Shown here: positions 7,441 through 15,066 of the stretch, piece after piece
Layout: every line of letters starts with the position of its first letter
How positions within the stretch are numbered: the stretch's first letter is position 1
From: an uncultured Eubacteriales bacterium
GTDB lineage: Bacteria > Bacillota_I > Bacilli_A > RF39 > UBA660
NCBI GenBank assembly: GCA_900319955.1
Contig: ONQM01000002.1
Span: 1 to 47,595, forward strand
Direction of reading: 5' to 3'
Length of the DNA: 47,595 nt
Position numbers and translations under genes: made by a program
Notes under the pieces: generated by a model
What the model saw: only the letters and a program-made list of their open reading frames with translations
Database searches by the model: none
What the model was told of the DNA's origin: nothing

Positions 7441-7857
7441 ATGAGATTTTGTTTTTTAAGTGGAAATGATTATGTTGAAACAGAAATGACACTAAAAGAA
7501 GGAGCTAATATTGAAAGTTTTATGAATGATCCTTTATTTAAGAGAGCTACTCGTAATGGCGTTGTAAATATGAGCTCTATTAATGATATTATTAGTAATA
7601 GTTTAGATGATGATGCAAAGAAACTTATTTGTATTAGAACTAAAGATTTCTTTGATAATTATGATTTTAAATGTTTAGATGTTAAATCAGTAGGTGAGTT
7701 TAAAGAAGCTTGTAGATTTAATACTTTAAATATGAAGAATCATAGTAATTCGTTTTCTGCAATTGCTCGTAGTGTTATTCCTAATACATCAGTTTTAAGT
7801 GAAACTGGTTATGAATTAAACATTTCTGAAACTAATGGAAAAAGGGTGCGTTTATAA
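7441..7857 (+). CDS. Hypothetical protein behind a perfect promoter
   Basis: A 138-residue protein that I do not recognise. It is mixed alpha/beta in appearance, has no signal peptide, membrane segment or metal motif, and is rich in Asn and Ser (SSINDIISNSLDDDAKK; NHSNSFSAIARS). Its ATG follows an AAAGGGG site, a perfect consensus promoter 34 bases upstream and a terminator at its end, so it is a single-gene unit that should be strongly expressed. It precedes tRNA-Gln and gltX. Codon use is like its neighbours, which argues against recent transfer. A small abundant RNA- or ribosome-associated protein is possible but unproven. Confidence 0.7.
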   Translation: MRFCFLSGNDYVETEMTLKEGANIESFMNDPLFKRATRNGVVNMSSINDIISNSLDDDAKKLICIRTKDFFDNYDFKCLDVKSVGEFKEACRFNTLNMKNHSNSFSAIARSVIPNTSVLSETGYELNISETNGKRVRL

Positions 7858-7877
7858 TAAAAACTCACCTTTTTTTC
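7839..7877 (+). terminator. Terminator of the 7441 gene
   Basis: AAAAAGG(G)TG pairs with CACCTTTTT with one bulged G, a 17-nt loop and a T-rich 3' arm. The left arm overlaps the last codons. Confidence 0.65.
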
Positions 7878-7917
7878 TTGCTTATTTTACTATTTTGTTA
7901 TAGAATTAATTTGTGAT

Positions 7918-7992
7918 TGCCCCATAGCCAAGCGGTAAGGCAGTGCTCTCTGACAGCATTATGCGTTAGTTCGAATCTAACTGGGGCAGCCA
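7918..7992 (+). tRNA. tRNA-Gln (anticodon CUG)
   Basis: A 75-nt cloverleaf with CCA encoded. The acceptor TGCCCCA pairs with TGGGGCA and begins with the U1-A72 pair typical of glutamine tRNAs. The D arm GCCAAGCGGTAAGGC is the standard Gln form. The anticodon loop CTCTGAC sits on a 5-bp stem closed by a G-U pair and gives anticodon CUG. The T arm is GTTAG-TTCGAAT-CTAAC. It lies 53 bases before gltX and 2.8 kb from a tRNA-Glu(CUC). A TTGCTT / TATAGA promoter (7878-7904, 15-base spacer) lies upstream. Confidence 0.95.
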
Positions 7993-8001
7993 ATTTGAAT
8001 T

Positions 8002-8026
8002 AAACCCTTATTATGTAAGGGTTTTA
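8002..8026 (+). terminator. Hairpin between tRNA-Gln and gltX
   Basis: AAACCCTTA (8002-8010) pairs with TAAGGGTTT (8016-8024) over a 5-nt loop. The T tail is short (TTTT), so it may terminate only partly and let some transcription pass into gltX, or serve as a tRNA 3'-processing boundary. Confidence 0.6.
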
Positions 8027-8044
8027 ATATAGAGGAGGATTTAT

Positions 8045-9682
8045 ATGACAGATGATGAAAGAATAAAGCTTGCAGATATGCTTTTTCCAGAAATAGATAA
8101 GGAACCTAGCTTTTATGAAGAAAAGTATCCTGAAAGAAATTTAAAAGAAGGAGCTAAAGTTACTCGCTTTGCACCTAGTCCAACTGGATTTATGCATATT
8201 GGTGGTCTTGAAAGTGCTTTTTTAGATTATATATTTGCAAAACAAAGTGGTGGTGTTTTCTTCTTAAGAATTGAAGATACTGATAGAAAAAGATATGTTG
8301 AAGGAGCAACTGATTTAATAAAAAGCAGCTTAGAGACATTTGATATTGTGCCAGAAGAAGGTGCTTTTAAAGGAGGATTATACGCACCATATGTTCAAAG
8401 CGAAAGAGAAGAAATTTATAAAACATATATTAAAGATATGATTAAAAAAGGCATTGCTTATCCATGTTTTATGAGTGAAGAAGAACTTGCAGAGATTCGT
8501 GAGGGACAGGAACTTAGAAAAGAGCCAATTGGTGTATATGGTGTTTATGCAACAGATAGAGATTTATCTTTTGATGAAGTAAAAAAGCATTTAGAAAGTA
8601 ATGACTCTTATGTCATTCGTATGAAATCTCCTGGAAATATTAATAATACTGTTACTCTTCATGATTTAATTAAGGGTGATATTGAACTTCCAGAAAATAT
8701 TATAGATGAAGTAATAATGAAAAAAGATGGTCTTCCTACATATCATTTTGCTCATGTAATTGATGATCACTTAATGCATACAACAGTTGTAATAAGAGGT
8801 GATGAGTGGGTACCAAGTTTTCCAAAACATTTACAAATGTTTAAGATGCTAGGCTTTAAAACTCCAAAATATGCTCATTATGCACCACTTACTAAAAAGG
8901 ATGAAAATGGAAATATTAGAAAGTTAAGTAAAAGAAAGGATCCTGAGTTTTCTGTAGAATATTATGAAAAAGAAGGAATTCCATCAAATGGTGTTAAACT
9001 TTTCTTATCAACTATTATAAATACTAATTTTGAAGAATGGTATTTACAAAACAAAGATAAAAGTTATATGGATTTTCCATTCTCATTTAAGAAGATGCCT
9101 CAAGGAGGAACACTTTTTGATATGGAAAAGTTAGAAAATATTTGTAAAACTTATTTTTCAAGACTTACTGCAGAAGAAGTTTATAATGAAGCTTTACCTT
9201 ATTATAAAAAATATGATGGTGATTTTTATAAATTAATGGTAGATGAAAAGGATAAATTGATAGCATTTTTAAATATTGAGAGAAATACAAGGAGACCTAG
9301 AAAAGATATTGCTAGTTACAAAGATATAAAAATTGAATCTAATTATATATTTAATAGTTTATTTTATACTGATGACAGATATAAAGATGTGTCTTTAAAA
9401 GATAAAGAGATACTTAACAAATGTATAAGTGTTTATAGTGATAGTGATACTCAAGATGAATGGTATGAAAAAATAAAAGAACTTGCAGTCAATAATGGTT
9501 ATGCAGGAAGTGTTAAGGAATATAATGAAGAGCCAGATAAATATAAAGGACATATTGGCGATATTTGTGAAGAGATAAGACATGCTGTAACAGGAAGAGT
9601 AATGTCACCTAATCTTTATGATATATTAAAGATACTTGGAAAAGAAGAGATTAAAAAGAGGATAGATTATTTTACTAAATAA
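8045..9682 (+). CDS. gltX: Glutamate--tRNA ligase
   Basis: A 545-residue class I synthetase. The catalytic motifs are FAPSPTGFMHIGG (HIGH box, His51) and KLSKRKDP (KMSKS box, residues 293-300), followed by an all-helical anticodon-binding region. It is longer than classic GluRS (about 470-490), with about 40 extra N-terminal residues before the HIGH strand, a form seen in clostridia and uncultured gut lineages. It charges tRNA-Glu. No GlnRS is visible in the window, and a tRNA-Gln(CUG) sits 53 bases upstream, so a non-discriminating enzyme that also charges tRNA-Gln for later amidation by GatCAB is likely but not shown. Start ATG 8045 follows GAGGAGG. thyA follows 23 bases downstream. Confidence 0.95.
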   Translation: MTDDERIKLADMLFPEIDKEPSFYEEKYPERNLKEGAKVTRFAPSPTGFMHIGGLESAFLDYIFAKQSGGVFFLRIEDTDRKRYVEGATDLIKSSLETFDIVPEEGAFKGGLYAPYVQSEREEIYKTYIKDMIKKGIAYPCFMSEEELAEIREGQELRKEPIGVYGVYATDRDLSFDEVKKHLESNDSYVIRMKSPGNINNTVTLHDLIKGDIELPENIIDEVIMKKDGLPTYHFAHVIDDHLMHTTVVIRGDEWVPSFPKHLQMFKMLGFKTPKYAHYAPLTKKDENGNIRKLSKRKDPEFSVEYYEKEGIPSNGVKLFLSTIINTNFEEWYLQNKDKSYMDFPFSFKKMPQGGTLFDMEKLENICKTYFSRLTAEEVYNEALPYYKKYDGDFYKLMVDEKDKLIAFLNIERNTRRPRKDIASYKDIKIESNYIFNSLFYTDDRYKDVSLKDKEILNKCISVYSDSDTQDEWYEKIKELAVNNGYAGSVKEYNEEPDKYKGHIGDICEEIRHAVTGRVMSPNLYDILKILGKEEIKKRIDYFTK

Positions 9683-9705
9683 CTATTCTTTTTTGGAGGT
9701 AAAAA

Positions 9706-10725
9706 ATGTTAAAAGGCGATTATTATGTTAAAGAAAATATTAAAAGAATATTAGAAGAAAGTGATTATGACTTAAATGATAGACCACATTATGTTGATGG
9801 AAAAGTTTCTCGTACAATATCTGTAAATCATGTTTTTAATACTTATGAAACTGATAAGGGAGAACTTCCACTTTCAACTTTAAGACCACTTGCATTAAAA
9901 GGATCTATTGGAGAAATGCTTTGGATTTATAGAGATGCTGACAATAATGTTTATAATTTAGAGACTAAATATAACGTTCGTTGGTGGAGAGACTGGGTAG
10001 TAAATAAATGTCATTATAATAAAGATGGGGTATTAATGCTTGGAGAAAATCCTTATATAAAAGATGGATTTTATTATGATATATCAGGACATAAACTTTT
10101 ACTTGGAGAAAAATCTGATACTGTTAATCCTATAACAGATAAAGATGATAAAAATATACTTGATGCTAAAACTGGTAATGTATTAACTCATGATGCAAAT
10201 ATTGGATCAACTTATGGAAGTATAATAAAAAGAAATGATATTTTTAATAATTTAATTAAAGATATTAAAGAAAATCCAGGGAGTAGATATCACATTATGA
10301 ATATGTGGCAATATGATGATTTAAAGATGCCTAAAGGACTTCCACCATGTGCTTATGAAACTATTTGGAATGTTAGAAGAGGCGGATATCTAGATATGAT
10401 GTTAACTCAAAGATCTAGTGACTATATGACTGCAGGTGTTATTAATCCTACACAATACACAGTTTTACTTTATATGGTAGCTCATGAACTTAATTTAAAA
10501 CCGGGCAGATTTTCTTGGATAGTTGCAAATATGCAAATATATGATAGACATATAGAAAATGCTAAAGAACTTCTTAAAAGAGAACCAGTTGATTGTAGTC
10601 CATCTATTAATGTTGCAGATGTTCCTCTAAAAGAAATGATGCCAGATGATATTGAAATAAAAGATTTTCCTAAAACACTTATTAAGAAGAAAAATCCTCA
10701 AATGCATTTTGATATAGGAATATAA
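9706..10725 (+). CDS. thyA: Thymidylate synthase (folate-dependent, ThyA)
   Basis: A 339-residue ThyA, longer than the usual 264-residue bacterial form because of an inserted segment around residues 120-160. The catalytic cysteine is Cys215 in LPPCAY; most homologues have PPCH, so the Ala after Cys is slightly unusual. Other conserved parts are TLRPLALKGSIGEMLWIYR at the start, the phosphate-binding LTQRSSDYM, and IYDRHIENAKELL near the end. It converts dUMP to dTMP using methylene-tetrahydrofolate in the cytoplasm. A TTTGGAGG site precedes ATG 9706. It follows gltX by 23 bases and probably shares its transcript, ending at the terminator shared with tRNA-Glu. Confidence 0.9.
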   Translation: MLKGDYYVKENIKRILEESDYDLNDRPHYVDGKVSRTISVNHVFNTYETDKGELPLSTLRPLALKGSIGEMLWIYRDADNNVYNLETKYNVRWWRDWVVNKCHYNKDGVLMLGENPYIKDGFYYDISGHKLLLGEKSDTVNPITDKDDKNILDAKTGNVLTHDANIGSTYGSIIKRNDIFNNLIKDIKENPGSRYHIMNMWQYDDLKMPKGLPPCAYETIWNVRRGGYLDMMLTQRSSDYMTAGVINPTQYTVLLYMVAHELNLKPGRFSWIVANMQIYDRHIENAKELLKREPVDCSPSINVADVPLKEMMPDDIEIKDFPKTLIKKKNPQMHFDIGI

Positions 10726-10726
10726 A

Positions 10727-10758
10727 AAAATAAGCCTAAATAATTCTAGACTTATTTT
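10727..10758. terminator. Bidirectional terminator between thyA and tRNA-Glu
   Basis: AAAATAAG (10727-10734) pairs with CTTATTTT (10751-10758), and CTA with TAG inside it, over an 8-nt loop. The T-run is short on the plus strand but seven long on the minus strand, so it should end the minus-strand tRNA-Glu transcript more strongly. Confidence 0.75.
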
Positions 10759-10767
10759 AAATTCATA

Positions 10768-10844
10768 TGGTAGTGTGTATGGGATTCGGACCCATGAGTG
10801 TCACCTTGAGAGGGTGATGTGTTAAACCACTTCACCAACACACC
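10768..10844 (-). tRNA. tRNA-Glu (anticodon CUC)
   Basis: A 77-nt minus-strand cloverleaf with CCA encoded. The acceptor GGTGTGT pairs with ACACACT and starts with a G1-U72 wobble. The anticodon stem TCACC/GGTGA holds loop CTCTCAA, giving CUC. The T arm is ATGGG-TCCGAAT-CCCAT. The D-arm GTGAAGTGGTTTAACAC is of the Glu type. Confidence 0.95.
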
Positions 10845-10931
10845 ATGTCAATTACTAATAAATTATATCATAAAATCTATGAAAGTAAAGTAAAATATGA
10901 TAAAATATTCTTAGAAATGGAGATTGATATT

Positions 10932-12779
10932 ATGTATGGACCAGGAAGTTATGGATATGGACCAGGTATGCCACCTCCACCATTGGGTGGATTTGGAATG
11001 GGATTTGATCCTGCTTACGCAAGTCATTTAAATTTTTTACCTGTAGGTGCAGCTGATCTTCATACAGCAGAATATGATGAACATGTATCTTTTGAAGATG
11101 TTCAAGAACTACCACTCGGAGATGAAAGACGTGCAGCATCATATAAAGAATATAAAAAGTATCGTGCATTTTATGATGATATAAGAAAAATGCTTGTTAG
11201 AAAATTAAGAGAACTAAGGCAAATTGATAACACTATAGCACAAAACAAAAATCATACTGATGCAACTTATAATAGAGATAAATTAGATGAAAAAAGAAAA
11301 GAAATTATTTATGGTACAGGTGATGCTTTAAATGGAGATTATAGTATTTCAAAGCTGCAAAAATTTATTGATGAATGCAAGGTAAAGATAAATACTTGTG
11401 GTAAAGAATTAGGCCTTTATTTAATACCACTTGAAGAGTATGATTTTGTTCCAAAAAATCTTAGTATGTACTTAGAATATAATGATGCATATAACTTTTG
11501 TGATGATAATAAAGCAGGCGTTAATTTTGATAGATCTGATGTGTATGATGAGGATAAAAAAATTAATAGGAAATTAAAAGAGATGCAAAGAGTTAATAAT
11601 GGATTTTTTGGAGGAAGACATCTTACTCCAAGCAAGAGAACTTATTCTATTAAGTATCCTAAATTAAAAAATGATTGTAAAGATAAATCTTATGATAATG
11701 ATTGGCATGATATACATATTAAAGGGTTAAAACAATTTGAAGGTACTGATATTTTTAATATTAATTATACTTTAGATGATGATGAAGACAAAAATGTATC
11801 TATGTATGTTAGATTAAATGCTGCTGGAAAGTTAAATCTTATTCCAGTTGATGATGCATCTTTAATAAATGATAATGATTATAATTTAAAAGATGTTTCA
11901 ATAGATGAATTACTTAAAAATATGTATATAATTCCAACATATGAAGTTACTAAGACTAAAGAATTATTAAATGCAATTAAGCCTGCTAAAAAGATAAAAG
12001 AAAATGAAAATACAAATAATATACCGAATGTAGGCAGTGCTGATACTCAGCCTAATGTACAAGCTGCTAGTAATATTAGCACAGATTCTAATACTAGTAA
12101 TGTAAATGAAGAAATTACAGATGCTGTAAAAACTGCAGAAGAAAAGCAGAAAGAAGCTGAAAATGGTCTTATCGAAACTTTTAAACATGTATATAATAAC
12201 TTAAGAGAAGATCATAAAGATAAAAGCATGGAAGAGATTGATGAATATTTCTTGAAAGCTATTGAAGGCATTATTGGAAAAGAAAATATATTTAGCAATG
12301 ATTTGTTTGAAGATTTGGTACAGCAAGTTGGAATAGATAAAGCAGTTGAGAATATTGCTAAAACATCATCTAAGATGATGAATAGAAAAGAAGAAACTGA
12401 TAATATAAATGTTACTCCTATAGTTGATGATCCTGCAGAAAAAAATAAATTAATAAGTGATATTCTAAATGCAGCATTAAATTCTGGTGCATTTGATCTT
12501 CAAAATGGAAATTTAGATTTTAATGCTAAATTTAATGCAATGAATGAAGCTAAAGCAAAACTTGAAAAAACATCTACTGAAGAACTTAAGAATATACTTG
12601 CAATGTATAAGAGTAATGACTCTAAAAAAGATCTTCCATCAGTTCAAAATACTGGAACACAAATAGTTGCATTTAACCCTTCCAAAACAGTTGTTGATAG
12701 CCGTGCAGAAGAGATTAGAAATGCTTTAAATGAAATTAATAATATAAATGATGAAGATAGTAAAGGAAAAAGATTATAG
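10932..12779 (+). CDS. Large orphan protein with Gly/Tyr/Pro-rich start
   Basis: 615 residues from ATG 10932, which follows GGAGATTGAT; an in-frame ATG at 10845 would lie against the tRNA-Glu gene and is unlikely. I do not recognise the family. Residues 1-27 are Gly/Tyr/Met/Pro-rich (MYGPGSYGYGPGMPPPPLGG). Residues 45-180 are charged and probably coiled coil (YKEYKKYRAFYDDIRKMLVR). Residues 190-350 look globular, with several Asp/Asn-Tyr pairs. Residues 360-410 form an Asn/Thr/Ser-rich linker. Residues 420-560 are again helical and acidic. There is no signal peptide or membrane segment. Its size, low-complexity ends and coiled coils suggest a cytoplasmic scaffold or assembly protein, which is inference only. 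It is followed by its own terminator and has codon use like its neighbours. Confidence 0.6.
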   Translation: MYGPGSYGYGPGMPPPPLGGFGMGFDPAYASHLNFLPVGAADLHTAEYDEHVSFEDVQELPLGDERRAASYKEYKKYRAFYDDIRKMLVRKLRELRQIDNTIAQNKNHTDATYNRDKLDEKRKEIIYGTGDALNGDYSISKLQKFIDECKVKINTCGKELGLYLIPLEEYDFVPKNLSMYLEYNDAYNFCDDNKAGVNFDRSDVYDEDKKINRKLKEMQRVNNGFFGGRHLTPSKRTYSIKYPKLKNDCKDKSYDNDWHDIHIKGLKQFEGTDIFNINYTLDDDEDKNVSMYVRLNAAGKLNLIPVDDASLINDNDYNLKDVSIDELLKNMYIIPTYEVTKTKELLNAIKPAKKIKENENTNNIPNVGSADTQPNVQAASNISTDSNTSNVNEEITDAVKTAEEKQKEAENGLIETFKHVYNNLREDHKDKSMEEIDEYFLKAIEGIIGKENIFSNDLFEDLVQQVGIDKAVENIAKTSSKMMNRKEETDNINVTPIVDDPAEKNKLISDILNAALNSGAFDLQNGNLDFNAKFNAMNEAKAKLEKTSTEELKNILAMYKSNDSKKDLPSVQNTGTQIVAFNPSKTVVDSRAEEIRNALNEINNINDEDSKGKRL

Positions 12780-12800
12780 AAGAAGCTTTTAGCTTCTTTT
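12780..12800 (+). terminator. Terminator of the 10932 gene
   Basis: AAGAAGCT pairs with AGCTTCTT (12780-12787 with 12791-12798), 3-nt loop, then T-rich. Confidence 0.75.
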
Positions 12801-12820
12801 ATCAGCTAGAGGGTGATAAT

Positions 12821-13564
12821 TTGATAGGAGTTTTTGATTCTGGAATAGGGGGAGTTACTGTTTTAAATGAACTTGTTAAGACTTTGCCAAAAGAACATTT
12901 TATATATTATTCTGACAGTTTAAATAATCCTTATGGAGATAAGACTAAAGAAGATGTTATAAGACTTTCTTTAAATGTTACTAAATTTTTAATTGATAAA
13001 GGATGCAGAATAATTGTTATTGCATGTAATACTGCTTCATGTTCTGCAAGAGAGTATCTTAGAGGAAAGTTTCCTAATATAAAGTTTATTGTAACAGAAC
13101 CTGCTATTAAACCTGTTTATGATTATAATAAAGATGCAAATACACTTGTTCTTGCAACTAAAAGAACACTTGAAAGTGATAATTTAAAAGAATTAGTAAA
13201 TAAATATCATACTAAGAATACTTATCTTTGTTCTATGGAAGGACTTGCAGATTTAATAGAAGAAGGGAATGATTATAAGATATCATTGCTTTTAAATGAA
13301 GAGTTAGGTAAGTATAAAAATTTAAATATTGATAGTGTAGTCTTAGGATGCACTCATTATCCTTTAATTAAAGAGAAAATAAGAAATTTTTTTCCTAATG
13401 CTAAATTTTATGATGGAAGCAGTGGAGTTGCAAAACAAACAAAAAGAGTTTTTAAAAAGTTAAATCTTAAAAGTAATAATAAACTTGAAATAGATTTTTA
13501 TGATTCTAGTGATAGTGATGTTAAGAAAAATGTTTTCTTTAAACATATGGAGGTAGAAAAATGA
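12821..13564 (+). CDS. murI: Glutamate racemase
   Basis: 247 residues from TTG 12821, placed after AGGGTGATAATT; the FDSGIGG motif starts four residues later, so this start fits the family. Both catalytic cysteines are present: Cys69 in ACNTASC and Cys177 in GCTHYPL. It interconverts L- and D-glutamate, supplying D-Glu for peptidoglycan stems, in the cytoplasm. It overlaps the next gene by 4 bases (ATGA), so a cell-wall or amino-acid operon continues. The rare TTG start may limit expression. It begins a run of four tightly packed genes ending with rpmF. Confidence 0.95.
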   Translation: MIGVFDSGIGGVTVLNELVKTLPKEHFIYYSDSLNNPYGDKTKEDVIRLSLNVTKFLIDKGCRIIVIACNTASCSAREYLRGKFPNIKFIVTEPAIKPVYDYNKDANTLVLATKRTLESDNLKELVNKYHTKNTYLCSMEGLADLIEEGNDYKISLLLNEELGKYKNLNIDSVVLGCTHYPLIKEKIRNFFPNAKFYDGSSGVAKQTKRVFKKLNLKSNNKLEIDFYDSSDSDVKKNVFFKHMEVEK

Positions 13565-14286
13565 GACCAGTAATAGGCATTATGCCAAGATCTTATTATG
13601 ACGAAGAGTTTGAAAGAAATTATTTATATGTTTATGAAAATGTTAGAAAAATGATTCTTGATATGGGTGGTATTCCACTTATAATAACTCCATCAGTTAA
13701 TACTGATATGTATGATACAAAGTTTAATGAATTTCCAGAAGAAAATGATTTAGATTTTTTAGTTAATAATTTTTATTTAAATAATATTGATGGTCTTTTT
13801 TTACCAGGTGGGTTTAAGTATACTAAGTTTGATTTAGATTTTATTGATGAAGCAATAAACAAAAATATTCCAATACTTGGAGTATGTTTAGGTGCACAAT
13901 CACTTTCTAATTATAAGAAGGAGTATAGTTTAAAACCTATTGAATCTGATGTAGAGCATAAAAGTCCATTACATACTAAATATTCTCATAGTGTAAAAAT
14001 AGAAAAAAATACTATGTTATATGATATAATCGGTAAGTATGAAATAATGGTTAATAGTTTTCATAGAATGCAGATGACATCTAATCCTTTATTTAAGAAT
14101 GCTGCTTTTGCAGAAGATGGGGTTTTGGAAGCAATTGAGATGAAGAATAAAGATTTTGTAGTTGGTGTTCAGTGGCATCCAGAAGTTATGTATGAATATG
14201 ATTTAAATAGTAAGAAATTACTTTCATATTTTATAGATAAATGTAAAAGCTATAATAGTTCTAAAAGTAAGGTGGTTAAATTATGA
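13561..14286 (+). CDS. C26-family gamma-glutamyl peptidase / glutamine amidotransferase-like
   Basis: A 241-residue class I glutamine-amidotransferase-fold hydrolase. The nucleophile Cys109 is in GVCLGAQ, and the His206/Glu208 pair is in WHPEVM, completing the triad. The N-terminal RPVIGIMPR and FLPGGFKY segments match gamma-glutamyl-GABA hydrolase-like (PuuD/C26) proteins. Substrate is unknown. Its 4-base overlap with murI suggests a role with gamma-glutamyl compounds, perhaps wall or D-Glu recycling; that is inference. Length is normal for the family. Confidence 0.85.
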   Translation: MRPVIGIMPRSYYDEEFERNYLYVYENVRKMILDMGGIPLIITPSVNTDMYDTKFNEFPEENDLDFLVNNFYLNNIDGLFLPGGFKYTKFDLDFIDEAINKNIPILGVCLGAQSLSNYKKEYSLKPIESDVEHKSPLHTKYSHSVKIEKNTMLYDIIGKYEIMVNSFHRMQMTSNPLFKNAAFAEDGVLEAIEMKNKDFVVGVQWHPEVMYEYDLNSKKLLSYFIDKCKSYNSSKSKVVKL

Positions 14287-14759
14287 AATATGATTTAGGA
14301 TTGCTTCATAGTAATAGTGTATCTGATATTAAAATAGATGGAAATTTTGATATACCTAAAAATTATTATGAAGGAAGCATGATATTTGATTTAAAAGGTG
14401 TTAAGGCAAAAGGTATTATTACTAGAATTGATGATAATGCTGATAGAATAAAATTAGAATGTAGTGGAAGCATGCTAATTGAAGATTCTATTAGTTTAGA
14501 GAAAATTTGGTACCCTTTTAAGTTTTTTATTGATGATTCTTTAAGTGAAGTTTATACAAATTATGAAAATAATGAAAATATACTTGATATTTTTGAGCTT
14601 TTGTGGGAAAATATTGTACTAGAGGTTCCACTTAATTACTCTGAAGTCAAGGACTTTGGTAAATATAAGGGGAATGGTTGGTCTCTTAAAGATGAAGATG
14701 AGGCTAAAAATAATGATAATCCTTTTAGTGATATCCTAAAAGATTTTGGGAAGGAGTGA
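14283..14759 (+). CDS. YceD-like DUF177 protein
   Basis: 158 residues with the DUF177/YceD pattern: a beta-rich start, a [18 protein letters not shown] strand pair, an acidic middle (Asp/Glu/Asn-rich) and the end motif [13 protein letters not shown]. Proteins of this family are encoded just before rpmF (L32) in most bacteria and are linked to 23S rRNA maturation or large-subunit assembly. The same order holds here: it overlaps the preceding gene by 4 bases and ends 5 bases before the rpmF start. It lacks the conserved cysteines of some homologues. Function is by context and family. Confidence 0.85.
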   Translation: MKYDLGLLHSNSVSDIKIDGNFDIPKNYYEGSMIFDLKGVKAKGIITRIDDNADRIKLECSGSMLIEDSISLEKIWYPFKFFIDDSLSEVYTNYENNENILDIFELLWENIVLEVPLNYSEVKDFGKYKGNGWSLKDEDEAKNNDNPFSDILKDFGKE

Positions 14760-14764
14760 AAAAT

Positions 14765-14974
14765 ATGATGACACTTAATATACAATTATTCGCTGTTCCA
14801 TTTCGTAAAGTTTCTAAAACTAGAAAGAGAATGAGAAGAAGTCATAATGCAAGCGTTGCACCAACAACTGTTAAATGTTCTAATTGTGGTGCTATGATTA
14901 AACCTCATAGAGTTTGTCCAAAATGTGGCTACTATAAGGGTAAAGAAGTAGTTAAATCTAAAAATGCTGAATAA
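14765..14974 (+). CDS. rpmF: 50S ribosomal protein L32 with a Prp-type N-terminal leader
   Basis: 69 residues from ATG 14765, eight bases past AAGGAG (ATG 14768 also possible). The body is L32: [16 protein letters not shown], then a zinc ribbon with Cys38, Cys41, Cys51 and Cys54. The start is unusual. Ordinary L32 begins (M)AVPxR, but here MMTLNIQLF precedes it. LNIQLF-A closely resembles the leader of L27 in Bacillota, which the cysteine protease Prp cuts between Phe and Ala. A cut after Phe9 would leave exactly the standard mature L32 start, AVPFRK. No closer in-frame ATG or GTG start exists before the AVPFR segment, so the leader must be translated. That Prp cuts it is inference. Confidence 0.93.
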   Translation: MMTLNIQLFAVPFRKVSKTRKRMRRSHNASVAPTTVKCSNCGAMIKPHRVCPKCGYYKGKEVVKSKNAE

Positions 14975-14980
14975 TTCTTT

Positions 14981-15019
14981 AAAAATAAAGGCTAAATTAT
15001 AAAATAGTCTTTTATTTTT
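14981..15019 (+). terminator. Terminator of the murI-rpmF cluster
   Basis: AAAAATAAAGGCTA pairs with TAGTCTTTTATTTTT (14 pairs with one bulged T) over a 10-nt loop. The right arm is T-rich. Its end overlaps the -35 box of the secDF promoter. Confidence 0.65.
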
Positions 15020-15047
15020 GACTTTTTTTAGTTATAATAAATATAGT
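15018..15047 (+). promoter_or_regulatory. Promoter of secDF
   Basis: TTGACT (15018-15023), 18-base spacer, TATAGT (15042-15047). A TATAAT at 15033-15038 is closer but would have only a 9-base spacer. Confidence 0.55.
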
Positions 15048-15066
15048 TTGTTAGGAGAGTGCAATT

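Noticed and set aside
10845-10931. Longer start (ATG 10845) for the 615-residue orphan.
   Set aside because: It directly abuts the minus-strand tRNA-Glu and has no ribosome site, while ATG 10932 follows GGAG.
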